The notes beneath the pieces are model-generated. The model was not told the origin of the DNA. It searched no databases and saw only the letters and a list, made by a program, of their open reading frames with translations. Both the position numbers and the translations under genes were made by a program. Shown here piece after piece: positions 18,803 to 26,864 of a stretch of DNA of 64,000 nucleotides. This stretch comes from Streptomyces typhae (GTDB lineage Bacteria > Actinomycetota > Actinomycetes > Streptomycetales > Streptomycetaceae), in NCBI RefSeq assembly GCF_009755605.1, contig NZ_WPNZ01000013.1, positions 223,734 to 287,733 on the forward strand, written 5' to 3'. Every line of letters starts with the position of its first letter. The first letter of the stretch is position 1.

Positions 18803-19462
18803 CTATCCGCCCTTCAGCCACCCCTCGCGCACCCCGAGGGCGAGCAGTTTCTCCGTGCAGTCCCACAGATCGTGGGAGCCTTCGTCGATGACGGAGGTAC
18901 GCTCGTGCACCCGTGCGTGGGTGACGCCCGGGGCGCGCCAAGTACCGCCGTGGTTACCGGCGTTCAACAGCAGGGGCTGGAACCGGTCCATCGCCTTGGC
19001 GAACCTGGCCTCGGGGGTCCGGCGCTCCTCGAACTCGTCCCACAGGCCGTGGAACTCCACCTCCTGGTCGGCGGGCAGCAACGCGAACAGCCGCTTGGCG
19101 GCGGCACCCTCGCGCTGTGCCTGACTCTTGCGGGCCGCGTCGTCGAACAGGCAGGTGTCACCCGCGTAGATCTCGACGAGATCGTGTACCAGGACGAGCT
19201 TCAGCGTGCGTTCTACATCGACCGGCTCATTGGCGTACTCGGCGAGGACGAGCACCATCAGGGCCAGATGCCAGGAGTGCTCGGCGTCGTTCTCCCGCCG
19301 GTTCGTGGACAGCAGGGGGCTCAGCCTCAGGACGGTCTTCAGCCGGTCGGTCTCGGCGATGAAGGCGATCTGCCGGGCGAGGCGTCCGGAAATGGCGAGC
19401 GGCAGTCCCTCCGCGTCCAGCAACTGCTTGGCGGTGTCGGGGGCGGTCGGTGATGCGGTCAT
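18803..19462 (-). CDS. HD-domain phosphohydrolase (YfbR/HDDC2-like 5'-nucleotidase)
   Basis: 219 aa from ATG 19462. HD signatures: ENDAEHSWHLALMVLVLAEY (H and metal His), KLVLVHDLVEIYAGDTC (HD motif), and a downstream FDDAARKSQAQREGAA helix. This arrangement is the HDDC2/YfbR type, which dephosphorylates (deoxy)nucleoside 5'-monophosphates. It is the last gene of a leftward run, 68 bp after the nucleoside hydrolase, so the two probably act in sequence: nucleotide to nucleoside to base. A run of 13 C on the coding strand lies just before its ribosome site (GGAAAGGA). Confidence 0.85.
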   Translation of the reverse strand: MTASPTAPDTAKQLLDAEGLPLAISGRLARQIAFIAETDRLKTVLRLSPLLSTNRRENDAEHSWHLALMVLVLAEYANEPVDVERTLKLVLVHDLVEIYAGDTCLFDDAARKSQAQREGAAAKRLFALLPADQEVEFHGLWDEFEERRTPEARFAKAMDRFQPLLLNAGNHGGTWRAPGVTHARVHERTSVIDEGSHDLWDCTEKLLALGVREGWLKGG

Positions 19463-19476
19463 GTCGTCCTTTCCTC

Positions 19477-19489
19477 GGGGGGGGGGGGG
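19477..19489. repeat. Homopolymer of 13 G (+ strand) before the HD gene
   Basis: Thirteen consecutive G on the plus strand between the nucleoside hydrolase stop and the HD ribosome site. Length changes here could alter spacing or leader structure but not a reading frame. Could also be an assembly-sensitive site. Confidence 0.9.
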
Positions 19490-19530
19490 CGGCTTTTGGG
19501 AGCAGGGTTGAACGGGAGCACAGGGTGCGG

Positions 19531-20472
19531 TCAGACTTGGAGCAGTTCGAGCAGCCGGCCGCGATCGAGCCGCTCGACGATCGTGACGGCGGGCCGGTCC
19601 CGCAGCGTGTCGCGCCAGTCGACGGCGGTGGCGCCGTGGCGGGCACTGCCCGGGGCGTACTCCGCATAGACGCGGTGCTCGACTGCCGCGGTGACCACGG
19701 AGGGATCGAGGGCCACCGCCATGGCCAGCGGATCGGCACGGACATACTCGTCGCGCCGCGCGTACGACGGGTTGGTGACGAACCGGTTCGCGACGATGCG
19801 CCGTAGGGTCGCGGCGGCCCGGCTCGTCCCCTCGAAGAAGGACGTGAACTCGTCCGGTGTGAAGGCGTGGGCCAGTGTCGTCTCCCACGAGAGCAGCACA
19901 AGCCCGGGAAAGCCGGCGAGGACCAGGTCGGCCGCGGCCGGATCGGCCCCGGTGTTGAACTCGGCGCTGATCGTGAGGTTGCCGCGGCCGTGGACGGCGC
20001 CGCCCATCACCACCACCCGGTCGAGCAGTTGGGGCAGCTCCGGTTCGAGCCGGAGCGCGAGGGCGATATTGGTGAGAGGGCCGAGGGCGACGAGCGTGGT
20101 CCTGCCGGGGTGGCGGCGGGCCGTCTCGACCAGCGCGAGCGCCGCCGGTGTGCGCTGCTCCCCGGTCTGCTTAACGGGCCACCGACCGAGTTCGCCGAGC
20201 CCGTCCGCGCCATGAATGTCGGGAGCCTCGCTGCGCGGCCCCGCAAGGGGACCCCCGGCGCCCCGGTACACCGGGGTCCTGGCCGCATCGTCGCCATATG
20301 CGCCGAGCAGCCACCGGGCGTTCGCCGTCACGGTGTCGATGCCGACGTTGCCCGCAACCGTGCAGACGGCGGCCACCGGGACGTGCGGTCGCTTCGGCGA
20401 CGGGGTCAGCGCCATGGCGAGGGCGTGGGCGTCGTCCAGCCCGGGATCGGTGTCTATGACCAACACGCTCAA
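19531..20472 (-). CDS. Inosine/uridine-preferring nucleoside hydrolase family protein
   Basis: 313 aa from a TTG at 20472, eight bases behind GGGA; a GTG at 20466 is possible and longer upstream starts lack support. The Ca2+/ribose-binding signature VIDTDPGLDDAHALAMAL opens the protein, followed by GNVGIDTVTANARWLL and the later ISAEFNTGADPAAADLVLAG block with the second set of ligands. The family hydrolyses the N-glycosidic bond of ribonucleosides to base plus ribose. It sits between the P450 and the HD nucleotidase on one strand, which suggests a stepwise use of nucleotides within the cluster. Confidence 0.88.
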   Translation of the reverse strand: MSVLVIDTDPGLDDAHALAMALTPSPKRPHVPVAAVCTVAGNVGIDTVTANARWLLGAYGDDAARTPVYRGAGGPLAGPRSEAPDIHGADGLGELGRWPVKQTGEQRTPAALALVETARRHPGRTTLVALGPLTNIALALRLEPELPQLLDRVVVMGGAVHGRGNLTISAEFNTGADPAAADLVLAGFPGLVLLSWETTLAHAFTPDEFTSFFEGTSRAAATLRRIVANRFVTNPSYARRDEYVRADPLAMAVALDPSVVTAAVEHRVYAEYAPGSARHGATAVDWRDTLRDRPAVTIVERLDRGRLLELLQV

Positions 20473-20688
20473 GGGGGAACTCCCTGTATGCGACGGAACA
20501 GAGCACTTGCTCGCGCTGCCTTCGGCGGGCCGCGCCTCGTGGTGTCGCCTCGCGGTGTCGCTTCCCACCGAGCTGCCGCGGCCGCGGCTGAGACCGCTGC
20601 GATACCGCTACCTCGTCAAGGAGCGCGGGAATCTCCTCGGCCGCCACGACCAACCCGTGGACAGCGCGCCGCACTTCCGGTGGCGCGC

Positions 20689-21918
20689 CTAGGCACGGTC
20701 CGGCGACGGTCGTTGCCCAGGGCGCTCGGCCGGGGCGAGAAGGGGTCCCCGGACCTGCGGCGCGGGGCGCACCAGGCGTCCGCGGAGCGCCCGGTACCGG
20801 AGAGTGGGCAGTTCCGGCTCCCGCTCGACGAGGTCCGCCCGGAACTCCGCGCCCGCCCTCTTCAGCGCCTCCAGAAGGACCTCGACCACCGACCGCGCCA
20901 GCGGCGCACCGGGGCAGTAGTGCCCTCCCGCCCCGAAGCTGAGCGAGCGCGAGGTGGCGCCGCGGTTCTGTATGCGCAGAGGGTCCGGGTAGTGCCCGGG
21001 GTCCAGATTGGCCGCGGCGAGGCAGAGGTTGACTCTGTCCCCTTCCTCAAGCCGGTACGGGCCGACGGAGACCGGCCCCCGCGCATACCGGCTGGCGAAC
21101 CGGAAGGGGGTGGCGAGCCGGAACACCTCCTCCCTGAGCCGAGGCACGAAAGTGCTGCTGAGCAGGTCGCAGGTGATGCGCTCACCCACGACGCACAGGG
21201 CGGCGACGGTGGGGTCGTGGGCCCCGGTCACCACTTGGGTGAGCAGCGCCGTGGCGCTCTCCGGCCCGAAGGCCGGGTCGTCCCACAGCTTCGCGACACC
21301 CGCCACGAACGGGGTCGGGGGCGCCGTCCGTGCCGCGCGCAGCCACTCGCGCAGCCCGTCGACCGAGGCGAGCGCCCGGTCGATCCGCTCCATGTCGAGG
21401 CGTGGTGTGGCCAGTTCGTCCATCACGGACCGGCTCAGCTCGATGAGCACCGTGGCGCCGACGCGACCGGTCAGGGCGGCGACGACCTCCCACGCCAGCG
21501 GGCGCGCCACCTCGTCCAGCCAGTCGAAGGGCTCCTCGCCCACGGCGGCGAGGCGTTCGTCGGCCACCCACGTGCACGTGGCCCGCAGCTGTGGCGTCAC
21601 AGTCCCGCGCAGCAGACTCAGGGAGACCGAGCGGATGCGCTTGTGGTAGCCCGAGTCGGAGAAGACGGGCCAGTGGGCGAAGAACTCCTTGAGGCTGGAC
21701 CGCCGTCTGCGGTCCTCCTCCGGGAGCGGGGCCAGCCGCCGGTCGGTGGAGCGCTGGGACCAGAACTCGCCGCTGGTCAGGATGTGCCGTACGTCGTCGG
21801 CACGGAAGGCGTAGAGGCCGCCGTTCTCGGCCGCCTCCTGGAAGGGGCAGGCCGCGGCCGCCTCGGCTAGCGCCGCAGCCGGGTCCTCGCGACTGAAGTC
21901 ACCGAACACGTCAAGCAT
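20689..21918 (-). CDS. Cytochrome P450
   Basis: 409 aa. Heme loop FGAGGHYCPGAPLAR with the ligand Cys near residue 335; K-helix E-x-x-R in REEVFRLATPFRFASRYARG. The I-helix reads VVTGAHDPTVAAL, where the usual acid-threonine pair DT is replaced by DP-T, so oxygen activation may differ or the enzyme may catalyse coupling. Start ATG 21918 overlaps the end of the MOSC gene, so the two are translationally coupled. Likely a tailoring oxidase of the 3-hydroxyanthranilate cluster; substrate unknown. Confidence 0.92.
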   Translation of the reverse strand: MLDVFGDFSREDPAAALAEAAAACPFQEAAENGGLYAFRADDVRHILTSGEFWSQRSTDRRLAPLPEEDRRRRSSLKEFFAHWPVFSDSGYHKRIRSVSLSLLRGTVTPQLRATCTWVADERLAAVGEEPFDWLDEVARPLAWEVVAALTGRVGATVLIELSRSVMDELATPRLDMERIDRALASVDGLREWLRAARTAPPTPFVAGVAKLWDDPAFGPESATALLTQVVTGAHDPTVAALCVVGERITCDLLSSTFVPRLREEVFRLATPFRFASRYARGPVSVGPYRLEEGDRVNLCLAAANLDPGHYPDPLRIQNRGATSRSLSFGAGGHYCPGAPLARSVVEVLLEALKRAGAEFRADLVEREPELPTLRYRALRGRLVRPAPQVRGPLLAPAERPGQRPSPDRA

Positions 21919-22651
21919 GGACGGCTCCGTCGGGCCGGGCCGGGGGAGAGGCCGGCCCGGCGTCCGGTGCGGTGGCGGTCGGAGCCGAGGGCGCGGCCGG
22001 TGCGGTCGCGCGGGACCTGGTCCGGTTCGAGACGTGGAACATCATCGCGGTGCGGTCCCAGCCGGGTTCCTCGTCGGCCATGGCGATGACGCGCCGCAGC
22101 ACGTCCTCCTCGTCGAGGATGGCGCCGACCGCCTCCGCCACCGTCACGTGCTTGGCGGGCCGCCACACCACCTCGACCGGGTCCCCGGCGGCGACCCGTC
22201 CCTCTTCGAGCACCCGCAGGTAGACCCCGGGACGACGGGCGCCGTTGAAACGTTTGGCCCACCCCTTCTCCTGCATCCAGCCGCCGAATGTACCGCAGGC
22301 CATACGGGGTGCCATGACCTGCAGAAGCAACTCGCCGACCTGCCATTTCTCGGCGAGTACGGCCCCGCTCGCGTCGAATCCGACGAGGTCCAGGTTCTCC
22401 CCGAACATGCCGTTGCACAGGGGCTTTCCCAGACGGTCCGACCACCAGTCGAGATCCTCCCGCGCATAGGCGTAGACCGCCTGGAGTACCCCGCCGTGGA
22501 AATCGGCGGCCTGCTCGTCGCCTTCGAGACCAAGCCTGCCGACTTTGACACTTCCGTCGACGGGTAGCTTTCTGATTGCCGATCTGCCGCGGCGCGCAGC
22601 GAATTCAGCCGAAACGATCGGACCCCTGTTGACCGAGATCACAGTACTCAT
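21911..22651 (-). CDS. MOSC-domain protein (YiiM/mARC-type molybdenum cofactor-binding)
   Basis: 246 aa from MSTVISVNRGPIVSAEFAAR (an upstream ATG at 22672 adds seven residues). MOSC features: VGRLGLEGDEQAADFHGGVL with the conserved D-x-HGG, ENLDLVGFD, and APRMACGTFGGWM carrying the conserved Cys that binds the molybdenum cofactor. YiiM-type members reduce N-hydroxylated compounds. The C-terminus is an Ala/Pro-rich tail. Overlap with the P450 suggests a joint redox step, for example reduction of an N-hydroxyl or N-oxide; that is inference. Confidence 0.85.
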   Translation of the reverse strand: MSTVISVNRGPIVSAEFAARRGRSAIRKLPVDGSVKVGRLGLEGDEQAADFHGGVLQAVYAYAREDLDWWSDRLGKPLCNGMFGENLDLVGFDASGAVLAEKWQVGELLLQVMAPRMACGTFGGWMQEKGWAKRFNGARRPGVYLRVLEEGRVAAGDPVEVVWRPAKHVTVAEAVGAILDEEDVLRRVIAMADEEPGWDRTAMMFHVSNRTRSRATAPAAPSAPTATAPDAGPASPPARPDGAVHA

Positions 22652-22784
22652 GCAATTTACGCTAATCGACACCTTATACGCTCAGCAACAATGGCTCCGA
22701 AAATATGTCAGGTGTCTGGTCCCCGCTATCGGCGGAGCTCGCCACTTTCGAAACGGCAGACGGTATTCGGCCGCAACGCCCGGC

Positions 22785-22829
22785 GTGCTCCAGCGGTCCG
22801 GGGGAGAAACCCCAGACAGTCTGGAGCAC
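22785..22829. terminator. Two-stem hairpin between methyltransferase and MOSC gene
   Basis: GTGCTCCAG (22785-22793) pairs with CTGGAGCAC (22821-22829); inside, GGGG (22801-22804) pairs with CCCC (22810-22813). It lies downstream of the leftward methyltransferase and upstream of the leftward MOSC gene, so it likely ends the former or attenuates the latter. Confidence 0.6.
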
Positions 22830-22899
22830 ATGTGCGTGCCGCGGGAAAGAGGGAACCGTGCCGATCGTTGCACTCCCGTGGAGAAGAACGCTCCCGGAG

Positions 22900-23616
22900 C
22901 TACCGTGCGGCCCGGGCGCGTGCCGTCACGAAGAAAGCGGGGACATTTACATGGCGCCCGTCCACCGTGACCGTCCCCTGATAGTCGAGGGGGGCGGTGG
23001 AGAGGATCTCGAAGCCGGCCGCCCCCAGTTTGCGCTGCAGGGCGTCGGCCTCCCGGGCGACCGGCAGCGGGACCCGATCGAAGACGAACCCGAACTTCTC
23101 CGCGGGATCGCCCTTGCGCTTGAGCTGGCCGAGGATGAAGTCCCGGCTGGCCGGGGCGAGTTCATAGAAGAAGGCGCCGCCGCTGGAGCCGGCCAGGTGC
23201 GCCAGGGACGTGACCGCGCGATCGAGTTCGTCGGGGGTGAAGGCGTGCAGGACGGTGCGGACGTACAGCGAGGCGTCACCGATCCGTTCGTGCAGCGCGG
23301 CAGCCTGCTCGGGTTGGAGCAGATCGAGCTGCTCGTACTCGACGCCGGGGGCGCCGTGGTACTTTCGCGCCCGCTCCACGGCGCTCGGGGCCACGTCCAC
23401 GCCGATCACCCGGTCGAAGTGCGTGGCGATGGCCGCCGTCTGCGCGCCGTCCCCGCAGCCGACGTCGATGACGGGCTTGGAGGGGTCGAGCACGCTGCCG
23501 AACAGGTGCAGGTGGGCATGGGCCACGTAGGTGGGGTCCACGTCCCACGGTGATGCGCCGGGCGTCGGGGGAAGGTCTTTCCAGAAGCGGTCCCACATGG
23601 CCTCGAAGCGGCTCAT
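22900..23616 (-). CDS. Class I SAM-dependent methyltransferase
   Basis: 238 aa from MSRFEAMWDRFWKDLPPTPG, with GGAGAGG ahead of the ATG. SAM-binding motif I PVIDVGCGDGAQTAAIA, acidic residue at IGVDVAPSAVERA, and motif III region LYVRTVLHAFTPDELDRAVT. The acceptor cannot be deduced; O- or N-methylation of the hydroxyanthranilate unit is a reasonable guess from context. It is flanked by larger gaps than its neighbours (250 bp and 430 bp) and may have its own promoter. Confidence 0.85.
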   Translation of the reverse strand: MSRFEAMWDRFWKDLPPTPGASPWDVDPTYVAHAHLHLFGSVLDPSKPVIDVGCGDGAQTAAIATHFDRVIGVDVAPSAVERARKYHGAPGVEYEQLDLLQPEQAAALHERIGDASLYVRTVLHAFTPDELDRAVTSLAHLAGSSGGAFFYELAPASRDFILGQLKRKGDPAEKFGFVFDRVPLPVAREADALQRKLGAAGFEILSTAPLDYQGTVTVDGRHVNVPAFFVTARARAAR

Positions 23617-24047
23617 ATGTGCTTCCTCTCCTTGATTCTCGGCATTTTCCGAACCCGTACCGCGTATTGGGGAAGGCCCATGTCGGCCTTGATGCACGGG
23701 AGACGGAAGTTACTTTTCGATCATTCGCCCGTCGGTCGGTTCTGTAAAGGTAGGGGCGCGTGATGTGTCAGTTCCGGTAGTCGGGCTGCTGATTTTTCGC
23801 ACGGAGTGCGAGAAAAGTGCTGCGCTTTTTTCCGTGGCGTGCCGAAGGCGCCCGCTCATTCCTGTCGAACGGGCCGACGCATGTTCGCCGACGGGAAAAT
23901 AGCCGTATGCGGAACGCATACGCAAGCTGCGGGCCGAGCGGGAGGTCCCCGGCCCGCAACTGTGATTTCCCGTAGTCTGCGGAGGCTGTGGCCGATGGCG
24001 GCCGGAAGATTTCGCGATGCCGCGGGGGCGGACCGCTCAGCCCGGTT
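23617..24047. other. Non-coding gap upstream of the methyltransferase
   Basis: No supported gene. It is locally AT-richer (23700-23900) than its surroundings, with CGCACGGAGTGCG (23799-23811), a short palindrome, which is consistent with a promoter/operator region for the leftward methyltransferase. No defined motif is claimed. Confidence 0.4.
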
Positions 24048-24650
24048 TCATCCCACCAGTTCCCGGATGTGTGGCACGAGTGCGCGGAAGGCGGCGCCCC
24101 GGTGGCTGATGCGGTTCTTCCGCTCCGGGCCCAGTTGCGCGGCGGTCACCCTCTCGCCCAGTGGCTGGAAGACCGGGTCGTAGCCGAACCCGCCTGTGCC
24201 CTCCGGAGAGGTGCGCAGTGCGCCGGGCAGCTCCCCGAAGGTCACCCGCTCCGTGCCGTTGGGCAAGGCGAGCGCGGCGGCGCAGACATAGCGGGCGGTT
24301 CGGTGCGGGTCGCCGATGTCTTGCAGCTGCGCCAGGAGCAGGCGCAGATTGGCCTCGTCGTCGCCGTGCCGACCGGCCCAGCGGGCGGAGAAGACGCCGG
24401 GCGTCCCGGAGAGGACGTCGACGCCGAGGCCGGAGTCGTCGGCGATGGCGGGCAGCCCGGTGGCACGGGCCAGGGCATGCGCTTTGAGCAGGGCGTTCTC
24501 GGCATAGGTGACCCCGGTCTCCTTCACATCGGGGATGTCGGGGTAGGCGTCCGCACCCACCAGGTCGTATGGGAGCGCCGCCTCGCTCAGGATCGCCTTC
24601 AGCTCGACGAGCTTGCCCGAGTTGCGCGTGGCGAGGATCAACGTGTTCAT
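24048..24650 (-). CDS. RdgB/HAM1-type non-canonical purine NTP pyrophosphatase
   Basis: 200 aa, full family length. Signatures: LILATRNSGKLVELKAIL (substrate loop), ETGVTYAENALLKAHALARA, LPAIADDSGLGVDVLSGTPG (catalytic acids), and FGYDPVFQP with the later SHRGAAFRAL. The family converts (d)ITP/XTP and related NTPs to NMP plus pyrophosphate. Its ATG overlaps the stop of the IS701-like gene (ATGA), so it belongs to the biosynthetic operon. Most genomes carry one housekeeping copy; a cluster copy implies a dedicated substrate, which together with the HD and nucleoside-hydrolase genes suggests a nucleotide-derived building block. That link is inference. Confidence 0.92.
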   Translation of the reverse strand: MNTLILATRNSGKLVELKAILSEAALPYDLVGADAYPDIPDVKETGVTYAENALLKAHALARATGLPAIADDSGLGVDVLSGTPGVFSARWAGRHGDDEANLRLLLAQLQDIGDPHRTARYVCAAALALPNGTERVTFGELPGALRTSPEGTGGFGYDPVFQPLGERVTAAQLGPERKNRISHRGAAFRALVPHIRELVG

Positions 24651-25978
24651 GAGTCAAGTATCCAGTCGAGGTGGGGTAGTTGGGGTGAAGTGGCGGACGC
24701 TTCCGGGCACGGTGCGGACGCTCGCCCGCCGACAGCGGGAGGGGCCGAGACAGGTCCGTGCGGCTGCAAACCGTGGGCCGGGCAGGTACGCCCGACCGGC
24801 CGGAAAGCGTGCGACGGGCCGAGGCCGAGCCGTGCCGCGGTGTAGGCGGCGGACGCCAGCGTCACATGGCGGTGCCATCCGGCGAGCGATCTGCCGCTGA
24901 AGTCACGCAGGCCGACGGCCTCGACGGCCCAGGCCACCTCCCGGTCGACGCGGCGGGCCAGATCGGCGTACTCCACGAGCCGCTGCAAGGGGGTGTCGAC
25001 CATGTCCGTCAGCCACAGGTGTTCGGGGGGCCGGCCCGGGTCGTGCCACTCGCCGACCAGCAGCAGCCGCGGTCCCGCAACGGCTTCCTGCGCCAGCCGG
25101 ACGGGCACCGCGGCCGCAAGAGAGCGGGCAGGCGGCCGCACGCCGCCCGGGGCGGCGTGCCGTACGGGCTGCCGGACGCTCCGGGCGGCCTCCAGGATGA
25201 CCTGTGCGGAGAATGAGCCGCGCCGGTATCCGGGCATGTGCCGGTCGGTCACCGCGAGCCGGGTGGTGAGTGTCGTCCGGGCGAGGACCGGGGTGACGTT
25301 CCGGGTGAACCGCGCCAGGGTGGCCCGGCTCACGTCGCCGGGCACGTTCATCACCACCGGTCTGCCGCGGACCCCGGTGTCGCGGGGTGTGGCGAGGGCG
25401 GCGCTCGCGGCCCAGCCCTGCGGGGTGCTCCCGGCCGCGCTCCGCGACGGCCCCTCGGTCCCCGGCGTGCCCGCCCCCGGCAGGAACAGCAGCCAGTTGA
25501 CCGGTGCGGTCAGCTCCGGCGACGCCAGCCAGACACCGTACGCGAGCTGTCCCTGGAACGTCCCCTGCCGCTGTGGGTCGAACATCTCGTCGACGCCCAC
25601 GGACTGCTTACCGGTCCTGGGAATGGCCATCGAGTGCACGACGAGCGCGCGGGCCGGGTCGGTCTTCTCCGCCAAGGCGGCCAGAGCCGCGCGGATGGGG
25701 CGCCAGTCCCAGGTCGAGTCGGCAATGAAGTGGTGCAGGCGCTGCGCCGCGGCCGGATCGCCCGTGATCGCAGCGATGTTCCTGATCGACTTGCGGCCCT
25801 GCGCCGCGAGCAGGCCATGCAGATACTGCCGGGCCCTGAGCTGCTGATCCTTGCGTCTCAAGGAGGCGAACAACTCGGCGCAGAAACCCTCCGGCACCTC
25901 GCCGTCGCCGGCCGTACAGACCGAACCGGCACTCGGGCGGGTGCCAGGGCCCGCACCGGCATGTGCGTGGGCTTCCAT
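24647..25978 (-). CDS. IS701-like transposase homolog, apparently inactive and operon-embedded
   Basis: 443 aa from MEAHAHAGAGPGTRPSAGSV with GGGAGAAG upstream. The N-terminus FASLRRKDQQLRARQYLHGL and AQRLHHFIADSTWDW fit the IS701/DDE_5 family. The first catalytic motif, normally (V/I)DDT-x-x-PKKG-x-x-SVGV, reads VVHSMAIPRTGKQSVGV, so the Asp is replaced by His. LAYGVWLASPELTAPVNWLL and the later VDREVAWAVEAVGLRDFSGR region (family EH-x-F...GL-x-h-FEGRS) are also altered. No terminal inverted repeats were seen. The stop overlaps the RdgB ATG, so it is cotranslated with biosynthetic genes and looks domesticated. Confidence 0.7.
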   Translation of the reverse strand: MEAHAHAGAGPGTRPSAGSVCTAGDGEVPEGFCAELFASLRRKDQQLRARQYLHGLLAAQGRKSIRNIAAITGDPAAAQRLHHFIADSTWDWRPIRAALAALAEKTDPARALVVHSMAIPRTGKQSVGVDEMFDPQRQGTFQGQLAYGVWLASPELTAPVNWLLFLPGAGTPGTEGPSRSAAGSTPQGWAASAALATPRDTGVRGRPVVMNVPGDVSRATLARFTRNVTPVLARTTLTTRLAVTDRHMPGYRRGSFSAQVILEAARSVRQPVRHAAPGGVRPPARSLAAAVPVRLAQEAVAGPRLLLVGEWHDPGRPPEHLWLTDMVDTPLQRLVEYADLARRVDREVAWAVEAVGLRDFSGRSLAGWHRHVTLASAAYTAARLGLGPSHAFRPVGRTCPAHGLQPHGPVSAPPAVGGRASAPCPEASATSPQLPHLDWILDS

Positions 25979-26080
25979 CGAGCTTCTCCCTTCTGTCCGG
26001 TCTGTCCTGTCTGTGCGGCTGTCCGGTTCGGTCGGTGGCCCTTTGGGCACCGGGGCGAGAGCCGGCCCGGACGGGATTCG

Positions 26081-26860
26081 TCAGGCCCCGGCCATATGGG
26101 TTCCTCCGTCGACGTGGACGATCTCCCCGGTAGTCATGGGGAACCAGTCCGACAGCAGGGCCACCACAGCGCGGGCGGCGGGTTCGGGGTCCTCCAGGTC
26201 CCAGCCGAGCGGCGCGCGCGCCGTGCTGGCCTCGGCCAGCGCCTGGAAGCCGGGGATGGACTTGGCGGCGGTGGAGCGGATGGGCCCCGCGGCGACCAGG
26301 TTGCAGCGGATGCCCCGGCCGCCCAGTTCCCGGGCGAGGTAACGGGACGTCGCTTCCAGGGCCGCCTTGCTGACACCCATCCAGTCGTAGTAGGGCCATG
26401 CCTGCTGGGCGTCGGAGTCCATGCCCACCACCGCGCCGCCGCGCAGTTGCAGCAGCTTGGCCACGGCGACCGTCAGGGACTTGAGCGAGAAGGCCGAGAT
26501 CTCCACTGAGGTGGCGACCGAACTCCACCTCGTGTTGAGGAAGTTACCGCCGAGCGCGTCCTGGGGTGCGTACGCGATGGAGTGCACCACGCCGTCGAGG
26601 GCCGGGTCGGGCCCCAGATGCTCGGCGACCCGGTCGGCCAGCGAGGCCAACTGCTCCTGGTCGCACACGTCCAGGTCCACCAGGGGAGCCGGCTCGGGGA
26701 GCCTCTTGGCGATCAGCTCGACAAGTCTCCGTCGGCCGTAGGAGGTCAGAACCACCCGCGCGCCCTCGCGCTGAGCGAGGCGCGCCACGTGAAACGCGAT
26801 GGACTTCTCCGTGAGCAACCCCGTGACCAGGATGTTCTTTCCGCTGAGTATTCCGCTCAG
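26081..26860 (-). CDS. FabI-like enoyl-ACP reductase
   Basis: 259 aa. It aligns from LSGILSGKNILVTGLLTEKS onward with FabI; the only codon at the aligned start is CTG (26860), nine bases behind AAGGAGG that lies inside the end of the phzE-like gene, so a CTG start is proposed. NAD-binding residues GLLTEKSIAFHVA; catalytic Tyr/Lys in YYDWMGVSKAALEATSRYLA; C-terminal MTTGEIVHVDGGTHM. In a cluster without fatty-acid elongation genes beyond a KS pair, it may reduce an ACP-bound enoyl or an arene-diene intermediate. Five bp after the phzE-like stop. Confidence 0.85.
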   Translation of the reverse strand: MSGILSGKNILVTGLLTEKSIAFHVARLAQREGARVVLTSYGRRRLVELIAKRLPEPAPLVDLDVCDQEQLASLADRVAEHLGPDPALDGVVHSIAYAPQDALGGNFLNTRWSSVATSVEISAFSLKSLTVAVAKLLQLRGGAVVGMDSDAQQAWPYYDWMGVSKAALEATSRYLARELGGRGIRCNLVAAGPIRSTAAKSIPGFQALAEASTARAPLGWDLEDPEPAARAVVALLSDWFPMTTGEIVHVDGGTHMAGA

Positions 26861-26864
26861 GTCG

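Noticed and set aside
18533..19453. 306-codon plus-strand frame with a strong ribosome site
   Set aside because: Most of it is antisense to the HD gene, which has clear family motifs; only a very short product could be real.
20473..20692. Plus-strand gene ending in LVKERGNLLGRHDQPVDSAP
   Set aside because: The reading looks partly protein-like, but it has no start with a ribosome site and is otherwise antisense to the nucleoside hydrolase.
24647..25978. Active insertion sequence
   Set aside because: First catalytic Asp is missing, no inverted repeats seen, and the gene overlaps RdgB by ATGA.
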